From the NCBI RefSeq assembly GCF_018390575.1, contig NZ_JAHBCJ010000009.1:29071-93070 (forward strand): a stretch of 64,000 nt of DNA, read 5' to 3'. Below are positions 34,252 to 41,845 of this stretch, one piece after another. Both the position numbers and the translations under genes were made by a program. Numbering within the stretch: the first letter of the stretch is position 1; every line of letters starts with the position of its first letter. This stretch comes from Bhargavaea massiliensis (GTDB lineage: Bacteria; Bacillota; Bacilli; Bacillales_A; Planococcaceae). The notes below the pieces were generated by a model. The model had not been told where the DNA came from. It did no database searches and saw nothing but the letters and a program-made list of their open reading frames with translations.

Positions 34252-34527
34252 CTATCGGGAGCGGTAAGCGCGGAAGGATAACTTGGTGGATACGTAGAAT
34301 GATACCGCCGCTGCTCCGTACAGTACCCCCATAAACAATGCCGCCGGCAGGTCTCCTCTGTGACTGATGAATACGGAGATGATCAGGCCAATGGAGGTAG
34401 CGACTGTCGGCACGAACGCCGGCGGAATTGGAAAAATGTTTTTGAGCAGCTGTGTAGCTATCAGCACCAACGGAACGGCAAGAAAGATATCCCAGATGTT
34501 CGTGGAGATTTCCGGAAACTCCGTCAC
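34252..34527 (-). CDS. Small membrane protein, holin-like features, unknown
   Basis: A 91-residue protein with three hydrophobic segments (about 10-28, 35-52, 58-77) and a basic tail (SFRAYRSR). GTG at 34527 is chosen because AGGGAGGAG lies nine bases upstream; an ATG at 34587 has no site. Size and layout resemble small phage-type holin-like proteins, but no lysis or phage genes are nearby. Function unknown. Confidence 0.55.
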   Translation of the reverse strand: MTEFPEISTNIWDIFLAVPLVLIATQLLKNIFPIPPAFVPTVATSIGLIISVFISHRGDLPAALFMGVLYGAAAVSFYVSTKLSFRAYRSR

Positions 34528-34685
34528 GACAAAAATCTCCTCCCTTTTGGATTCCTTGTCATTATGCTCATGGCTGATATGCTGCATTCATTTAAGGGAA
34601 ACAACAATAGCGCCGGCACTCCCGAAGGAAATCCCGGCGCCACAATGGCTAGGCGTCTTAAATTGATTCGGATCTGTCAGCGGAG

Positions 34686-35333
34686 TTATTCGCCCTCCTC
34701 CAGATTTTGTTCCATCTCCTCGAGCACGTCCGGGAATACGACCTCATCAAACGATTCTCCGGTTGCCTCATCTTTTAATTCAATCGTCACGCGATAATTC
34801 TCGGGATCCTTCCCATTGAAAAGCTGATAATACGACCCGGCAAGCCCGAGGCCGAACAGGGAAAAGCCGTCCAGCGAGTTCTCAAACTGCTCCTGATCCA
34901 CCGTTACGGTGAACGTTTCAAATTCCTTGTCATAGGAGATCTCGCGGATAGATGGGAAATCCTCTCCACCTTCAAAATCTGCAATTGTCTTCTTGAGTTC
35001 TTCCGATAGCTCTTTCATCAGTTCTTTATGTTTTGCTTTTGACATCTTATAGGTGACCGATCCGTCGTCGTTGAGGGAAGCTTCTCCTATTCCCTCTTCT
35101 TTTGCCTGCTTGATGACTTGATCCATGTCTTCACCTTCGAAAAACGAGGCGGGGATGGTGATCTCTACATTAAGCAAGCCTTTGTCCACGACTACTGCTC
35201 CATCCTCATCCGTAGCAGATTCTTCTGCAGCAGGTCCCTCTTGATTCCCGTCTTTTACCTTTTCGTTAGCCGGTTGTTCCGCGCCGCAACCTGCAAGCAG
35301 CAGCATCGCCAGCATCAAAAGCCATTTTCTCAT
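34686..35333 (-). CDS. Lipoprotein of unknown function
   Basis: A 215-residue lipoprotein with lipobox LAGC (Cys16), an acidic linker (about 18-45) and a mixed alpha/beta domain with SFFEGEDMDQVIKQAKEEGI and a Lys/Glu-rich helix. It is anchored to the outer membrane face. I recognise no named family. The start follows AGAGAGGGG. Alone between the small membrane protein and bioY. Confidence 0.75.
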   Translation of the reverse strand: MRKWLLMLAMLLLAGCGAEQPANEKVKDGNQEGPAAEESATDEDGAVVVDKGLLNVEITIPASFFEGEDMDQVIKQAKEEGIGEASLNDDGSVTYKMSKAKHKELMKELSEELKKTIADFEGGEDFPSIREISYDKEFETFTVTVDQEQFENSLDGFSLFGLGLAGSYYQLFNGKDPENYRVTIELKDEATGESFDEVVFPDVLEEMEQNLEEGE

Positions 35334-35411
35334 GTGGCAACCCCTCTCTAAGTTGTTTATAACCCTTCATAAATGTGTCACTTATTCACTCTATCATAAA
35401 ATGACTGTACC

Positions 35412-35443
35412 AAAAGATCCCTGCAGAAGTCTGCAGGGATCCA
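35412..35443 (-). terminator. Terminator for bioY
   Basis: A perfect stem GATCCCTGCAGA/TCTGCAGGGATC with a two-base loop, followed on the minus strand by TTTTGG. Confidence 0.82.
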
Positions 35444-35453
35444 CAATATCGCT

Positions 35454-36005
35454 TTACTGGGCAGCCGGCAGCAGACGTGCGGAGGCCAGACGGTTCCGGA
35501 CCATGACGCCGAGAACTGCCGCGGCCACCGCCTTGATGCAGTCTGTAATGATGAACGGAAGCATGCCTCCCGCAAAAGCGCCTGTCCAGGACAGGTTGCC
35601 CATGAACTTCAGCCATGCCGTGCCGATCACGAGAATCGCCAGTGCCCCGATAATATTTGCCGTAACAACCGCCGATGCACGGAATCCCCCTTTTTCCGAA
35701 ATCCATCCGATGATAAATGCCACCGGTATATAACTCAGAATATAGCCGCCCGTCGGCCCAAGCAAAATGCCAAGGCCGGATTTCATCCCCGCGAACACCG
35801 GGACGCCGATTGCCCCGATCAGGACATATAGTGCAGCTGCGAGCGTACCATAGCGTTTGCCGAGTATTGTCGCGGCAAGTGCGAGCGCCAATGTCTGCGC
35901 CGTAAATGGCACCGGCGGAATCGGGATGATGATTTGTGCCCCGATTCCCATGATTGCCGCGAATAGTGCAGCCATGATCATCATTTTCAGTCGTTCGTTC
36001 CCCAT
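35454..36005 (-). CDS. bioY: Biotin transporter BioY
   Basis: A 183-residue S-component of an ECF-type transporter, with about six membrane segments. The BioY hallmark IPIPPVPFTAQTL and the Gly-rich LLGPTGGYILSYIPVAF are both clear. It binds biotin and works with an energy-coupling module not encoded here, or alone. ATG at 36005 follows GGGGGAGAAATCG. Divergent from the CHY zinc-finger gene. A BirA site was looked for but not convincing. Confidence 0.92.
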   Translation of the reverse strand: MGNERLKMMIMAALFAAIMGIGAQIIIPIPPVPFTAQTLALALAATILGKRYGTLAAALYVLIGAIGVPVFAGMKSGLGILLGPTGGYILSYIPVAFIIGWISEKGGFRASAVVTANIIGALAILVIGTAWLKFMGNLSWTGAFAGGMLPFIITDCIKAVAAAVLGVMVRNRLASARLLPAAQ

Positions 36006-36111
36006 CGATTTCTCCCCCGTCTGGTTAACTTGCTTCATCCTTAAATTGACTAAACTTATCATATATAATGAAAAGACCATCAGTCAACCTGAATCGGAGG
36101 AGGAGTTAACG

Positions 36112-36441
36112 ATCATTATTCATGGGCATGAAATACAAGGCGCTGTCATCGACGGTGAGACCCGGTGCCGCCATTACCACAGCGAGTCCGACCGGATTGC
36201 GATCAAGTTTTTCTGCTGCGGAAAGTGGTTTCCCTGCCATGCCTGCCATGCGGAATCCGGCTGTGGCGGGCATGCGATCTGGCCGGAGGACCGTTTTTCC
36301 GAGAAAGCCGTCCTCTGCGGTGCCTGCGGACATGAGCTGACGGTGGCAGAATACCTGGACGGAGCCTCTAATTGCCCTTCCTGCGGTGTTGCCTTCAATC
36401 CGGGCTGCAAGCTCCACCACCATCTGTATTTTGAAGATTGA
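36112..36441 (+). CDS. CHY-type zinc-finger protein with apparent non-AUG start
   Basis: A 109-residue (approximate) protein with the CHY zinc-finger pattern: CRHYHSESD, FFCCGKWFPCHACH, CGACGHE and CPSCGVAFNPGC, providing ligands for several zinc ions. No function is established for bacterial members. AGGAGGAG at 36,098-36,105 must be its ribosome binding site, but no in-frame ATG, GTG or TTG follows; ATC at 36112 or ATT at 36115/36118 are the only suitable codons before the conserved HGHEIQG. The nearest in-frame TTG (36046) is far upstream and has no site. Confidence 0.72.
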   Translation: MIIHGHEIQGAVIDGETRCRHYHSESDRIAIKFFCCGKWFPCHACHAESGCGGHAIWPEDRFSEKAVLCGACGHELTVAEYLDGASNCPSCGVAFNPGCKLHHHLYFED

Positions 36442-36445
36442 CATG

Positions 36446-36475
36446 CAAAAGCCCGCGGATTTGGCGCGGGCTTTC
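36446..36475. terminator. Bidirectional terminator
   Basis: AAAGCCCGCG and CGCGGGCTTT flank a seven-base loop between convergent genes. Confidence 0.85.
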
Positions 36476-36481
36476 ATCTGC

Positions 36482-37570
36482 CTATTCCTCCGCCACGTCA
36501 CTCGTCGCAGCTTTCCTGATCTTCGTTCTTTCTTCATAGAAGTTCTTTACGATCGTCTTGCCGACCGCGTATATCGGAACACCAAGGAGCACGCCGACGA
36601 ACCCGGCAATGTTCCCTGCGGCGAGAATGACCGTGATGACAGTAAGCGGATGGATTTCAAGCGTTTTGCCCATGATGTTCGGTGTAATGAAGTTGCTCTC
36701 GACCTGCTGGGCGACAATCATGACGATGCTGACCCCAATCAGGAGCTTCGGATCTTGGATAAGCGCGATGAGAAGCGCCGGGATAACCGAAATCCACGGC
36801 CCGATAAACGGAATGAGATTCATGAAGAGACCGAAAATTGCCAAGATCAGCGCATACTCCAGGCCGATGATGAGATAGCCGATCAGCAGCATAATGCCGA
36901 CACAGAGACTGACGAGCATCTGGCCCTGTACATAGTTCGAAATCGTCCTGTTGACATCTTCCAACGTCTTGATGACGAAGCCTTTCTTCTTCCCCGTGAA
37001 AAATTGGGAAACGAACGGGATGAAGCGCTCATGGTCCTTCAGCATGTAGATGAGGAAGAACGGTGCAAGGACAAGCATGAAGATGGTCTGGAAAAAGCCC
37101 GTGATAAAGTTGACCATCCCCCCGCCGAGGTTGACGGCGATTTCGTTCACCCGGCTTTGCGCGTTGTCGATCGCGTTTTCCATGAACTCCGGAAGTTCAT
37201 CCCGCCGGTTCAGCCAGTAACTGACGTTCTCCTGGACATCTTCGGTAATCTGCGGAAGATTGTTCGTGAAGGAATTCACCTGTTTCGTGATCATCGGACC
37301 GATCATGGCGGAAAGGCCCCAGAACACGCCGACGAGCAGCACGAATACGCTGAGGATACTTGCCCATCTCGGAAAATTGCGCTTCTCGAGATAGCGCTGC
37401 ACGGGCTCCGTCAGATAAAACAGGAGTCCGCCCACGAGAAGCGGGAGGAAGATTGTCCTCAGGATGATGCCGATCGGCGCAAACAGGCCTTTGATATCGA
37501 TGAAGAAATGAATGATGAGCAGAGCAAGGAGAATACCGACTCCCGCCTGGAACCAGAGTTTCTTAGTCAT
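36482..37570 (-). CDS. AI-2E family transporter
   Basis: A 362-residue protein of the AI-2E (UPF0118) family with about eight membrane segments. PLLVGGLLFYLTEPVQRYLEK near the N terminus and the C-terminal ILAAGNIAGFVGVLLGVPIYA are typical. Some relatives are sodium/proton antiporters, others exporters of signals; substrate here is not known. ATG at 37570 follows AAAGGGG; the reading up to 37642 is not needed. Confidence 0.87.
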   Translation of the reverse strand: MTKKLWFQAGVGILLALLIIHFFIDIKGLFAPIGIILRTIFLPLLVGGLLFYLTEPVQRYLEKRNFPRWASILSVFVLLVGVFWGLSAMIGPMITKQVNSFTNNLPQITEDVQENVSYWLNRRDELPEFMENAIDNAQSRVNEIAVNLGGGMVNFITGFFQTIFMLVLAPFFLIYMLKDHERFIPFVSQFFTGKKKGFVIKTLEDVNRTISNYVQGQMLVSLCVGIMLLIGYLIIGLEYALILAIFGLFMNLIPFIGPWISVIPALLIALIQDPKLLIGVSIVMIVAQQVESNFITPNIMGKTLEIHPLTVITVILAAGNIAGFVGVLLGVPIYAVGKTIVKNFYEERTKIRKAATSDVAEE

Positions 37571-37718
37571 AGGGACCCCTTTGCTGTATTGCATTCTACC
37601 AATCCTATTCCCAGTATAACCGATTCCATGCATAAACCGCATTTCCCCGCCCTGTTCTTAAGGAAAAATTCTGTCCGCAAACGTAAAAAAACCGCCCCTG
37701 TAATGAGGGCGGTCCGGA

Positions 37719-38579
37719 TCAGGCGCCTGCCTGCAAGATGATGCGATTGCCGGACGGGTCCGCGGCTACGGTTTGACCGTCCTCTTCACTGACTTCTGCA
37801 CCGATTGAACGGAGCTGTTCCGATACCTTCCGGACCGCTTCGCTGTCCGGGAAAACGAGTGTATAGGCTTTCAGGCCGGCGCTGTCTTTTTCCTGCGCCG
37901 GGACGCCCTCGCCGTTCCATACATTCAGGCCGAGGTGGTGGTGATAACGGGCCGTAGACATGAAAAGCGCGCCCGGGTAGTACGTGGCCACTTCGAATCC
38001 GAGCCCATCCCGATAGAAGCGCTCCGTTTCATCGAGGTTTGAGACATGGAGATGAACGTGTCCCATGACGGTTTCTGCAGGCAGGCCGTTCCATGTTCGT
38101 CCCGCTTCCTGAGCGGACCGGACAACCCCGTCCCCGTCGAGTGCGACAGTAGCCATCTCAACCTGACCGTCGTTCCAGTTCCATTCATCAGCCGGACGGT
38201 CCCGGTACACTTCGATGCCGTTGCCTTCCGGGTCGTTCAAATAAAGGGCCTCGCTCACGTAATGGTCGCTCGCACCCATGCGCACGCCTTTACGGATAAA
38301 GTGCAGGATGGCCGCGCCCAGGTCCTCACGGGACGGGAGAAGGATTGCGAAGTGATAAAGCCCTGCCCGATTCGGTCGCTTCGGGTGGAGCCCTTCACGG
38401 TTTTCCAGAACGAGCAGCGGTGTATTGCCGTCAGCGGTCAGTTCAATCCGGCTATCGGTCTCACTCAGCACACGAAAGCCGATGATGTCCGTATAGAAAT
38501 TCTTCATGGCATTCAGATCAAGTACATTCAGGTAAACAGCCCCTGTATAAACGGCCGGGGCCTGGTGGAAAGATTTCAT
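37719..38579 (-). CDS. catE: Catechol 2,3-dioxygenase-like VOC protein (CatE-like)
   Basis: A 286-residue protein made of two vicinal-oxygen-chelate modules, with metal-ligand candidates His in LYHFAILLPS, His in GHVHLHVSN and Glu in GNGIEVYRDRP. It matches CatE of B. subtilis in length and layout. That enzyme opens the ring of catechols and is under thiol-stress control. Divergent from an HxlR regulator of the YodB/CatR type, with two inverted repeats between them, supporting the same circuit. Activity on catechol is inference. Confidence 0.82.
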   Translation of the reverse strand: MKSFHQAPAVYTGAVYLNVLDLNAMKNFYTDIIGFRVLSETDSRIELTADGNTPLLVLENREGLHPKRPNRAGLYHFAILLPSREDLGAAILHFIRKGVRMGASDHYVSEALYLNDPEGNGIEVYRDRPADEWNWNDGQVEMATVALDGDGVVRSAQEAGRTWNGLPAETVMGHVHLHVSNLDETERFYRDGLGFEVATYYPGALFMSTARYHHHLGLNVWNGEGVPAQEKDSAGLKAYTLVFPDSEAVRKVSEQLRSIGAEVSEEDGQTVAADPSGNRIILQAGA

Positions 38580-38599
38580 ATTGGTGAATTCCCCTCTCA

Positions 38600-38614
38600 G
38601 TTACGATTTGTAAC
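38600..38614. promoter_or_regulatory. Inverted repeat A in the catE-regulator intergenic region
   Basis: GTTAC-N5-GTAAC, 20 bases before the catE start, is a plausible operator for the divergent HxlR-type repressor. Confidence 0.5.
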
Positions 38615-38632
38615 CATCTTAACGGATATCAA

Positions 38633-38651
38633 AGGTTATTTCAAGTAACCT
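38633..38651. promoter_or_regulatory. Inverted repeat B in the catE-regulator intergenic region
   Basis: AGGTTA-N7-TAACCT is a perfect palindrome halfway between catE and the HxlR gene. It shares GTTA/TAAC half-sites with repeat A. Confidence 0.55.
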
Positions 38652-38707
38652 AATTACTGTGAACAGATTAATTCCTGTGATACACTTATGATAAGGAGTG
38701 AACGCAT

Positions 38708-39064
38708 ATGGTACAGCCAGAACTATGTCCCCGTTTTGAACAGGCGGTCGGAATGCTGAGCAAGCGGTGGAACGCGCTGATCATTTTTTCCCTTCTCGGC
38801 GAATCACAGCGGTTCTGCACGATGACCGAGTCGATCGGCATCAGTAACCGTCTGCTGTCAGAGAGGCTGAAGGAGCTGGAAAAGGACGGCATCGTCACAC
38901 GGAACGTCTATCCGGAAACCCCTGTCAGAATTGAATACAGTCTGACCGAAAAGGGCCGTGCGCTTGCACCGGTCATGGAAGAAATCCAAAAGTGGTCTCA
39001 AGAGTGGCTGCCCGCCCAGGAGGCCGACGAAGAAAACAAGAGCCTGCCGTCCGTTAAGTTTTAA
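38708..39064 (+). CDS. HxlR-family regulator, YodB/CatR-like
   Basis: A 118-residue winged-helix HxlR protein with the N-terminal redox cysteine Cys7 (PELCPRFE) as in YodB and CatR of B. subtilis, followed by the family core SKRWNALIIFSLL and SNRLLSERLKELE. Those proteins repress catDE and related genes and are inactivated by quinones at this Cys. Its divergent position to the CatE-like gene fits. The start follows AAGGAG. Confidence 0.85.
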   Translation: MVQPELCPRFEQAVGMLSKRWNALIIFSLLGESQRFCTMTESIGISNRLLSERLKELEKDGIVTRNVYPETPVRIEYSLTEKGRALAPVMEEIQKWSQEWLPAQEADEENKSLPSVKF

Positions 39065-39239
39065 CTGACCCGGTGTGGCTTGATTGATCCAAAAACATGC
39101 AATGTCGGCTTTCTCCTAGTTCAGACCGGCTTTTCCCGGTGAAATCCCGGATTTCTGTGGGTGCGATATATTGTATACCCCTTTTATTGGTTCTCATGTA
39201 TAATGAATGAAAGAAGCTTTCCGATTGGGGGACCGGAAT

Positions 39240-39902
39240 ATGCCACTACCAACTCAGCTACCCAAGCCGATTCGCATGACGGCAAAAGAAACCGCTTTTA
39301 ATCAGATCCAGAACTGGATCATCGACGGGACGCTTCGTCCCGGAGAGAAATTAAACGACCTGGAAATCGCCAAGGCGCTTGGCGTCAGCCGGACACCGGT
39401 CCGGGAGTCGCTTCAGCTTCTTGAGACGCAGGGCTTTGTCAAGATGTATCCCGGCAAGGCGACTCAAGTAACGGAAATCGATCCGGATGCGATCAACGAC
39501 CTGCTTCCGCCGCTCGCCGTCCTGCAGGCCCTTTCCGCAGAGCTTGCCATTCCTCATCTGACGGATGAAATCATCGGGCGGCTCACCGAAACAAACGAAC
39601 GATTCGGGGATGCGATCCGGGAAGGCGACGAACTGTCTGCCATCCGCATTGACGAAGAGTTCCACCAGATTATCGTCGAAGCTGCCGACAACTCGTACAT
39701 CACCAACATCGTCGGGAACCTCCAGGCACATGTACGGCGCCAGTTCTACCACGATGCCATCGTTTTGCGTGAGCAGTCCTTCAAGGAACACACTGACATC
39801 ATCCGTGCCATGAAGGACGGCGATGCCGGGAAAGTAAACAGCATCATGACCAAAAACTGGCTCACGGCAATTGACGAGCTCCGCGCATTGCGCGGCCAGT
39901 GA
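39240..39902 (+). CDS. GntR-family regulator (FadR subfamily, FCD domain)
   Basis: A 220-residue GntR protein. The N-terminal winged helix has IIDGTLRPGEKLND and the recognition helix GVSRTPVRESLQLLE; the C-terminal FCD ligand domain (about 95-215) has the metal-binding type residues in DEEFHQIIVEAADN and a later HTDIIRAM. ATG at 39240 follows GGGGGA. It converges on brnQ; target genes and effector are unknown. Confidence 0.87.
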   Translation: MPLPTQLPKPIRMTAKETAFNQIQNWIIDGTLRPGEKLNDLEIAKALGVSRTPVRESLQLLETQGFVKMYPGKATQVTEIDPDAINDLLPPLAVLQALSAELAIPHLTDEIIGRLTETNERFGDAIREGDELSAIRIDEEFHQIIVEAADNSYITNIVGNLQAHVRRQFYHDAIVLREQSFKEHTDIIRAMKDGDAGKVNSIMTKNWLTAIDELRALRGQ

Positions 39903-39915
39903 TAGAGATAACCAA

Positions 39916-39966
39916 AAGAAACCCGCGGTAAGCCTCATCGGCTTATCTGCGGGTTTCTGTTTTTTA
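39916..39966. terminator. Bidirectional terminator between GntR gene and brnQ
   Basis: AAACCCGC...GCGGGTTT with an inner AAGCC/GGCTT pairing, followed by CTGTTTTTT. Confidence 0.82.
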
Positions 39967-41331
39967 CTGTCTGTGAGAAAGTTGCTCTTCAGAAGCCGGT
40001 CCGGCCAGCCGGGCGAAAAGACCGGTAACCACCAGGACCACTATGACCGGCAAGAGCCAGCCCAGGCCGTCAGCATAAAGAGGCAAATTGGCCATGAGAA
40101 ATTCATCAATCGGCGTAAGGAAGCCAAATTCTGTACCGAGCGATCCGCCCAGAGCCTTCAGGCCATCGATGATCCCAAAGATCAGTGCCATGGTCGTTGC
40201 CGCCACATAGACCATTTGCGCATGATGGAACAGCTTTGATGTAAACGTCAGCAGCAAAAGAGAAATTGCCAGCGGGTACAAGAACATCAGCATCGGTATT
40301 GAAAATGTAATGATATTCGATAATCCAAAATTCGCGACGATGAACGTAAAAACAGTGATCATCCATACAAACACTTTGTAGCTGACTTTAGGGAACAGCG
40401 AGTGGAAGTACTCGCCATTTGCCGAGATAAGCCCGATTGCCGTTGTCAGACAGGCCAGAATAATGACAACTGACATCAGGTACGTCCCAAACGCCCCAAA
40501 GTAATGCGTAGCGGCGTTGCTCAACACCGGACCGCCGGTTTCAAACATGCCAAACGGCTCGACGCTCGTTGCCCCGATATAAGCGCTTCCGAAATAGAGA
40601 CCCGTCAAGAAAAGACTGGCAATAATGCCCGATACAAACGTGGCATTCGTGATCCCTTTTACAGATTTTACGCCCAGTCCTTTCAGTGCGTTGATGACGA
40701 TAATGGCAAAAACAAGCGCCGCGATGGCATCCATCGTATTATAACCTTCCATAATTCCTTTCGTGAATGCATGGTCCGCATATGCAGGCACAGCGGGCTG
40801 GATCGCGCCCATAGGCTTGTAGAATGTCATCGAAATCAGAGCAATCAAAATGACAACAATGCCCGGAGCAAGGATCTTGCCAACCCGATCCACGATTTTA
40901 GCCGGGTTCAGCGAAAGCCAGAGTGCCAGAGAAAAGAAGGGGAGAGTAAACAGGAAGAGCGGCAGCCAACCGGCGTCGTGTCCGACAAACGGCGTGATGC
41001 CGATTTCGTAGGCGACTGTCCCGGTACGTGGCGTGCCGAAAAACGGACCGATCGTCAGATAGAGGAGGGACGTGAATAGTACGCCATAAAGCGGATGCAC
41101 CCGGCTCGCCAGTTCCTGGAGATGATTGCTTCCGGAATAACCGATCGCAACAACTCCAAGGAAAGGGAGGCCGACGCCAGTGATGAGAAAACCGATCACC
41201 GCCGGCCACAGCTGATCTCCTGCCTGCTGGCCGAGTTGTGCCGGGAATATCAGGTTGCCCGCACCGAAAAACAGGGCGAACAGCATGGCGCCAACCGCGA
41301 TATAGTTGGAGAAAGACATTTTTTCCTGCAT
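39964..41331 (-). CDS. brnQ: Branched-chain amino acid carrier BrnQ, copy 1
   Basis: A 455-residue LIVCS-family carrier with about 12 membrane segments and the family start AVGAMLFALFFGAGNLIFP. It imports leucine, isoleucine or valine with sodium or protons. ATG at 41331 follows AAAGGA. It is closely related to a second copy 500 bases upstream on the same strand (near-identical N-terminal block and SLFPKVSYK). A TTGTCA-N17-TAGGAT pair upstream could be its promoter. Confidence 0.92.
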   Translation of the reverse strand: MQEKMSFSNYIAVGAMLFALFFGAGNLIFPAQLGQQAGDQLWPAVIGFLITGVGLPFLGVVAIGYSGSNHLQELASRVHPLYGVLFTSLLYLTIGPFFGTPRTGTVAYEIGITPFVGHDAGWLPLFLFTLPFFSLALWLSLNPAKIVDRVGKILAPGIVVILIALISMTFYKPMGAIQPAVPAYADHAFTKGIMEGYNTMDAIAALVFAIIVINALKGLGVKSVKGITNATFVSGIIASLFLTGLYFGSAYIGATSVEPFGMFETGGPVLSNAATHYFGAFGTYLMSVVIILACLTTAIGLISANGEYFHSLFPKVSYKVFVWMITVFTFIVANFGLSNIITFSIPMLMFLYPLAISLLLLTFTSKLFHHAQMVYVAATTMALIFGIIDGLKALGGSLGTEFGFLTPIDEFLMANLPLYADGLGWLLPVIVVLVVTGLFARLAGPASEEQLSHRQ

Positions 41332-41550
41332 GAGACGCAATCCTTTCTGTCTTAGCTGCATTTTCTGCTGGGATGTCAAAGAATACCGATTATTGTCGAC
41401 TATTAAACCAATGTTTCTCATCCTACTGTATTTTCTGCAAAATGACAACAGACAAAGTCTGACTTTTAACAATGTCTGTCCAGTTCCGGTTTATCGTTCC
41501 GACACGCGGGAATATAACAGACAGACGCACCAGACAAGGAGGAAAAGAAC

Positions 41551-41742
41551 ATGAATCGAAATAAGATGATGATGACTGCCCTCGGATTGGGTGCCGCTTA
41601 TCTCATGAGAAACAAGGAATCCCGTGACAAGCTAAAAGGCCAGTTCAATGACTTCGCAGGAAGCACAAAGAACTCTAACCGCAGCCAGGCAGCCACTGAC
41701 AATAACAAAAAAGGCGGAATGCTGACCAACTTCTTTAGCTGA
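41551..41742 (+). CDS. Small protein of unknown function (YrzQ/DUF3918-like)
   Basis: A 63-residue protein starting with a short hydrophobic segment (MMMTALGLGAAYLM) and a polar, Asn/Lys-rich tail ending in MLTNFFS. The ATG follows AAGGAGG. The N terminus recalls YrzQ/DUF3918-type small proteins of Bacillus, with weak support. It lies on the opposite strand between the two brnQ copies. Confidence 0.6.
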   Translation: MNRNKMMMTALGLGAAYLMRNKESRDKLKGQFNDFAGSTKNSNRSQAATDNNKKGGMLTNFFS

Positions 41743-41758
41743 TCGGCATCCGCCAACA

Positions 41759-41789
41759 CCCCGGAGAGACTTCTTCGGGGATATTTTAT
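41759..41789 (+). terminator. Weak terminator after the 63-residue gene
   Basis: CCCCG/CGGGG with an AGAGACTTCTT-type loop, followed by ATATTTTATT. Confidence 0.5.
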
Positions 41790-41795
41790 TGAAAA

Positions 41796-41828
41796 GAAAA
41801 CATCCGGCGGAAATAATCCGCCGGATGT
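41796..41828 (-). terminator. Terminator for brnQ copy 2
   Basis: ACATCCGGCGG with its complement around an AT-rich loop, running on the minus strand into TTTTCTTTTC. Confidence 0.82.
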
Positions 41829-41845
41829 CCATTTTTTGATTAAGA

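Noticed and set aside
34252-34527. Phage holin
   Set aside because: Size and segments fit, but there is no endolysin or phage gene nearby; kept as an unknown membrane protein.
36005-36105. BirA operator upstream of bioY
   Set aside because: GGTTAAC and TTGACT-type pieces are present but not in the spaced inverted form expected for BirA; they fit divergent promoter elements as well.
36386-37741. Long plus-strand frame of 451 codons
   Set aside because: Antisense shadow of the AI-2E transporter gene, with composition of a high-GC reverse frame and no ribosome site.
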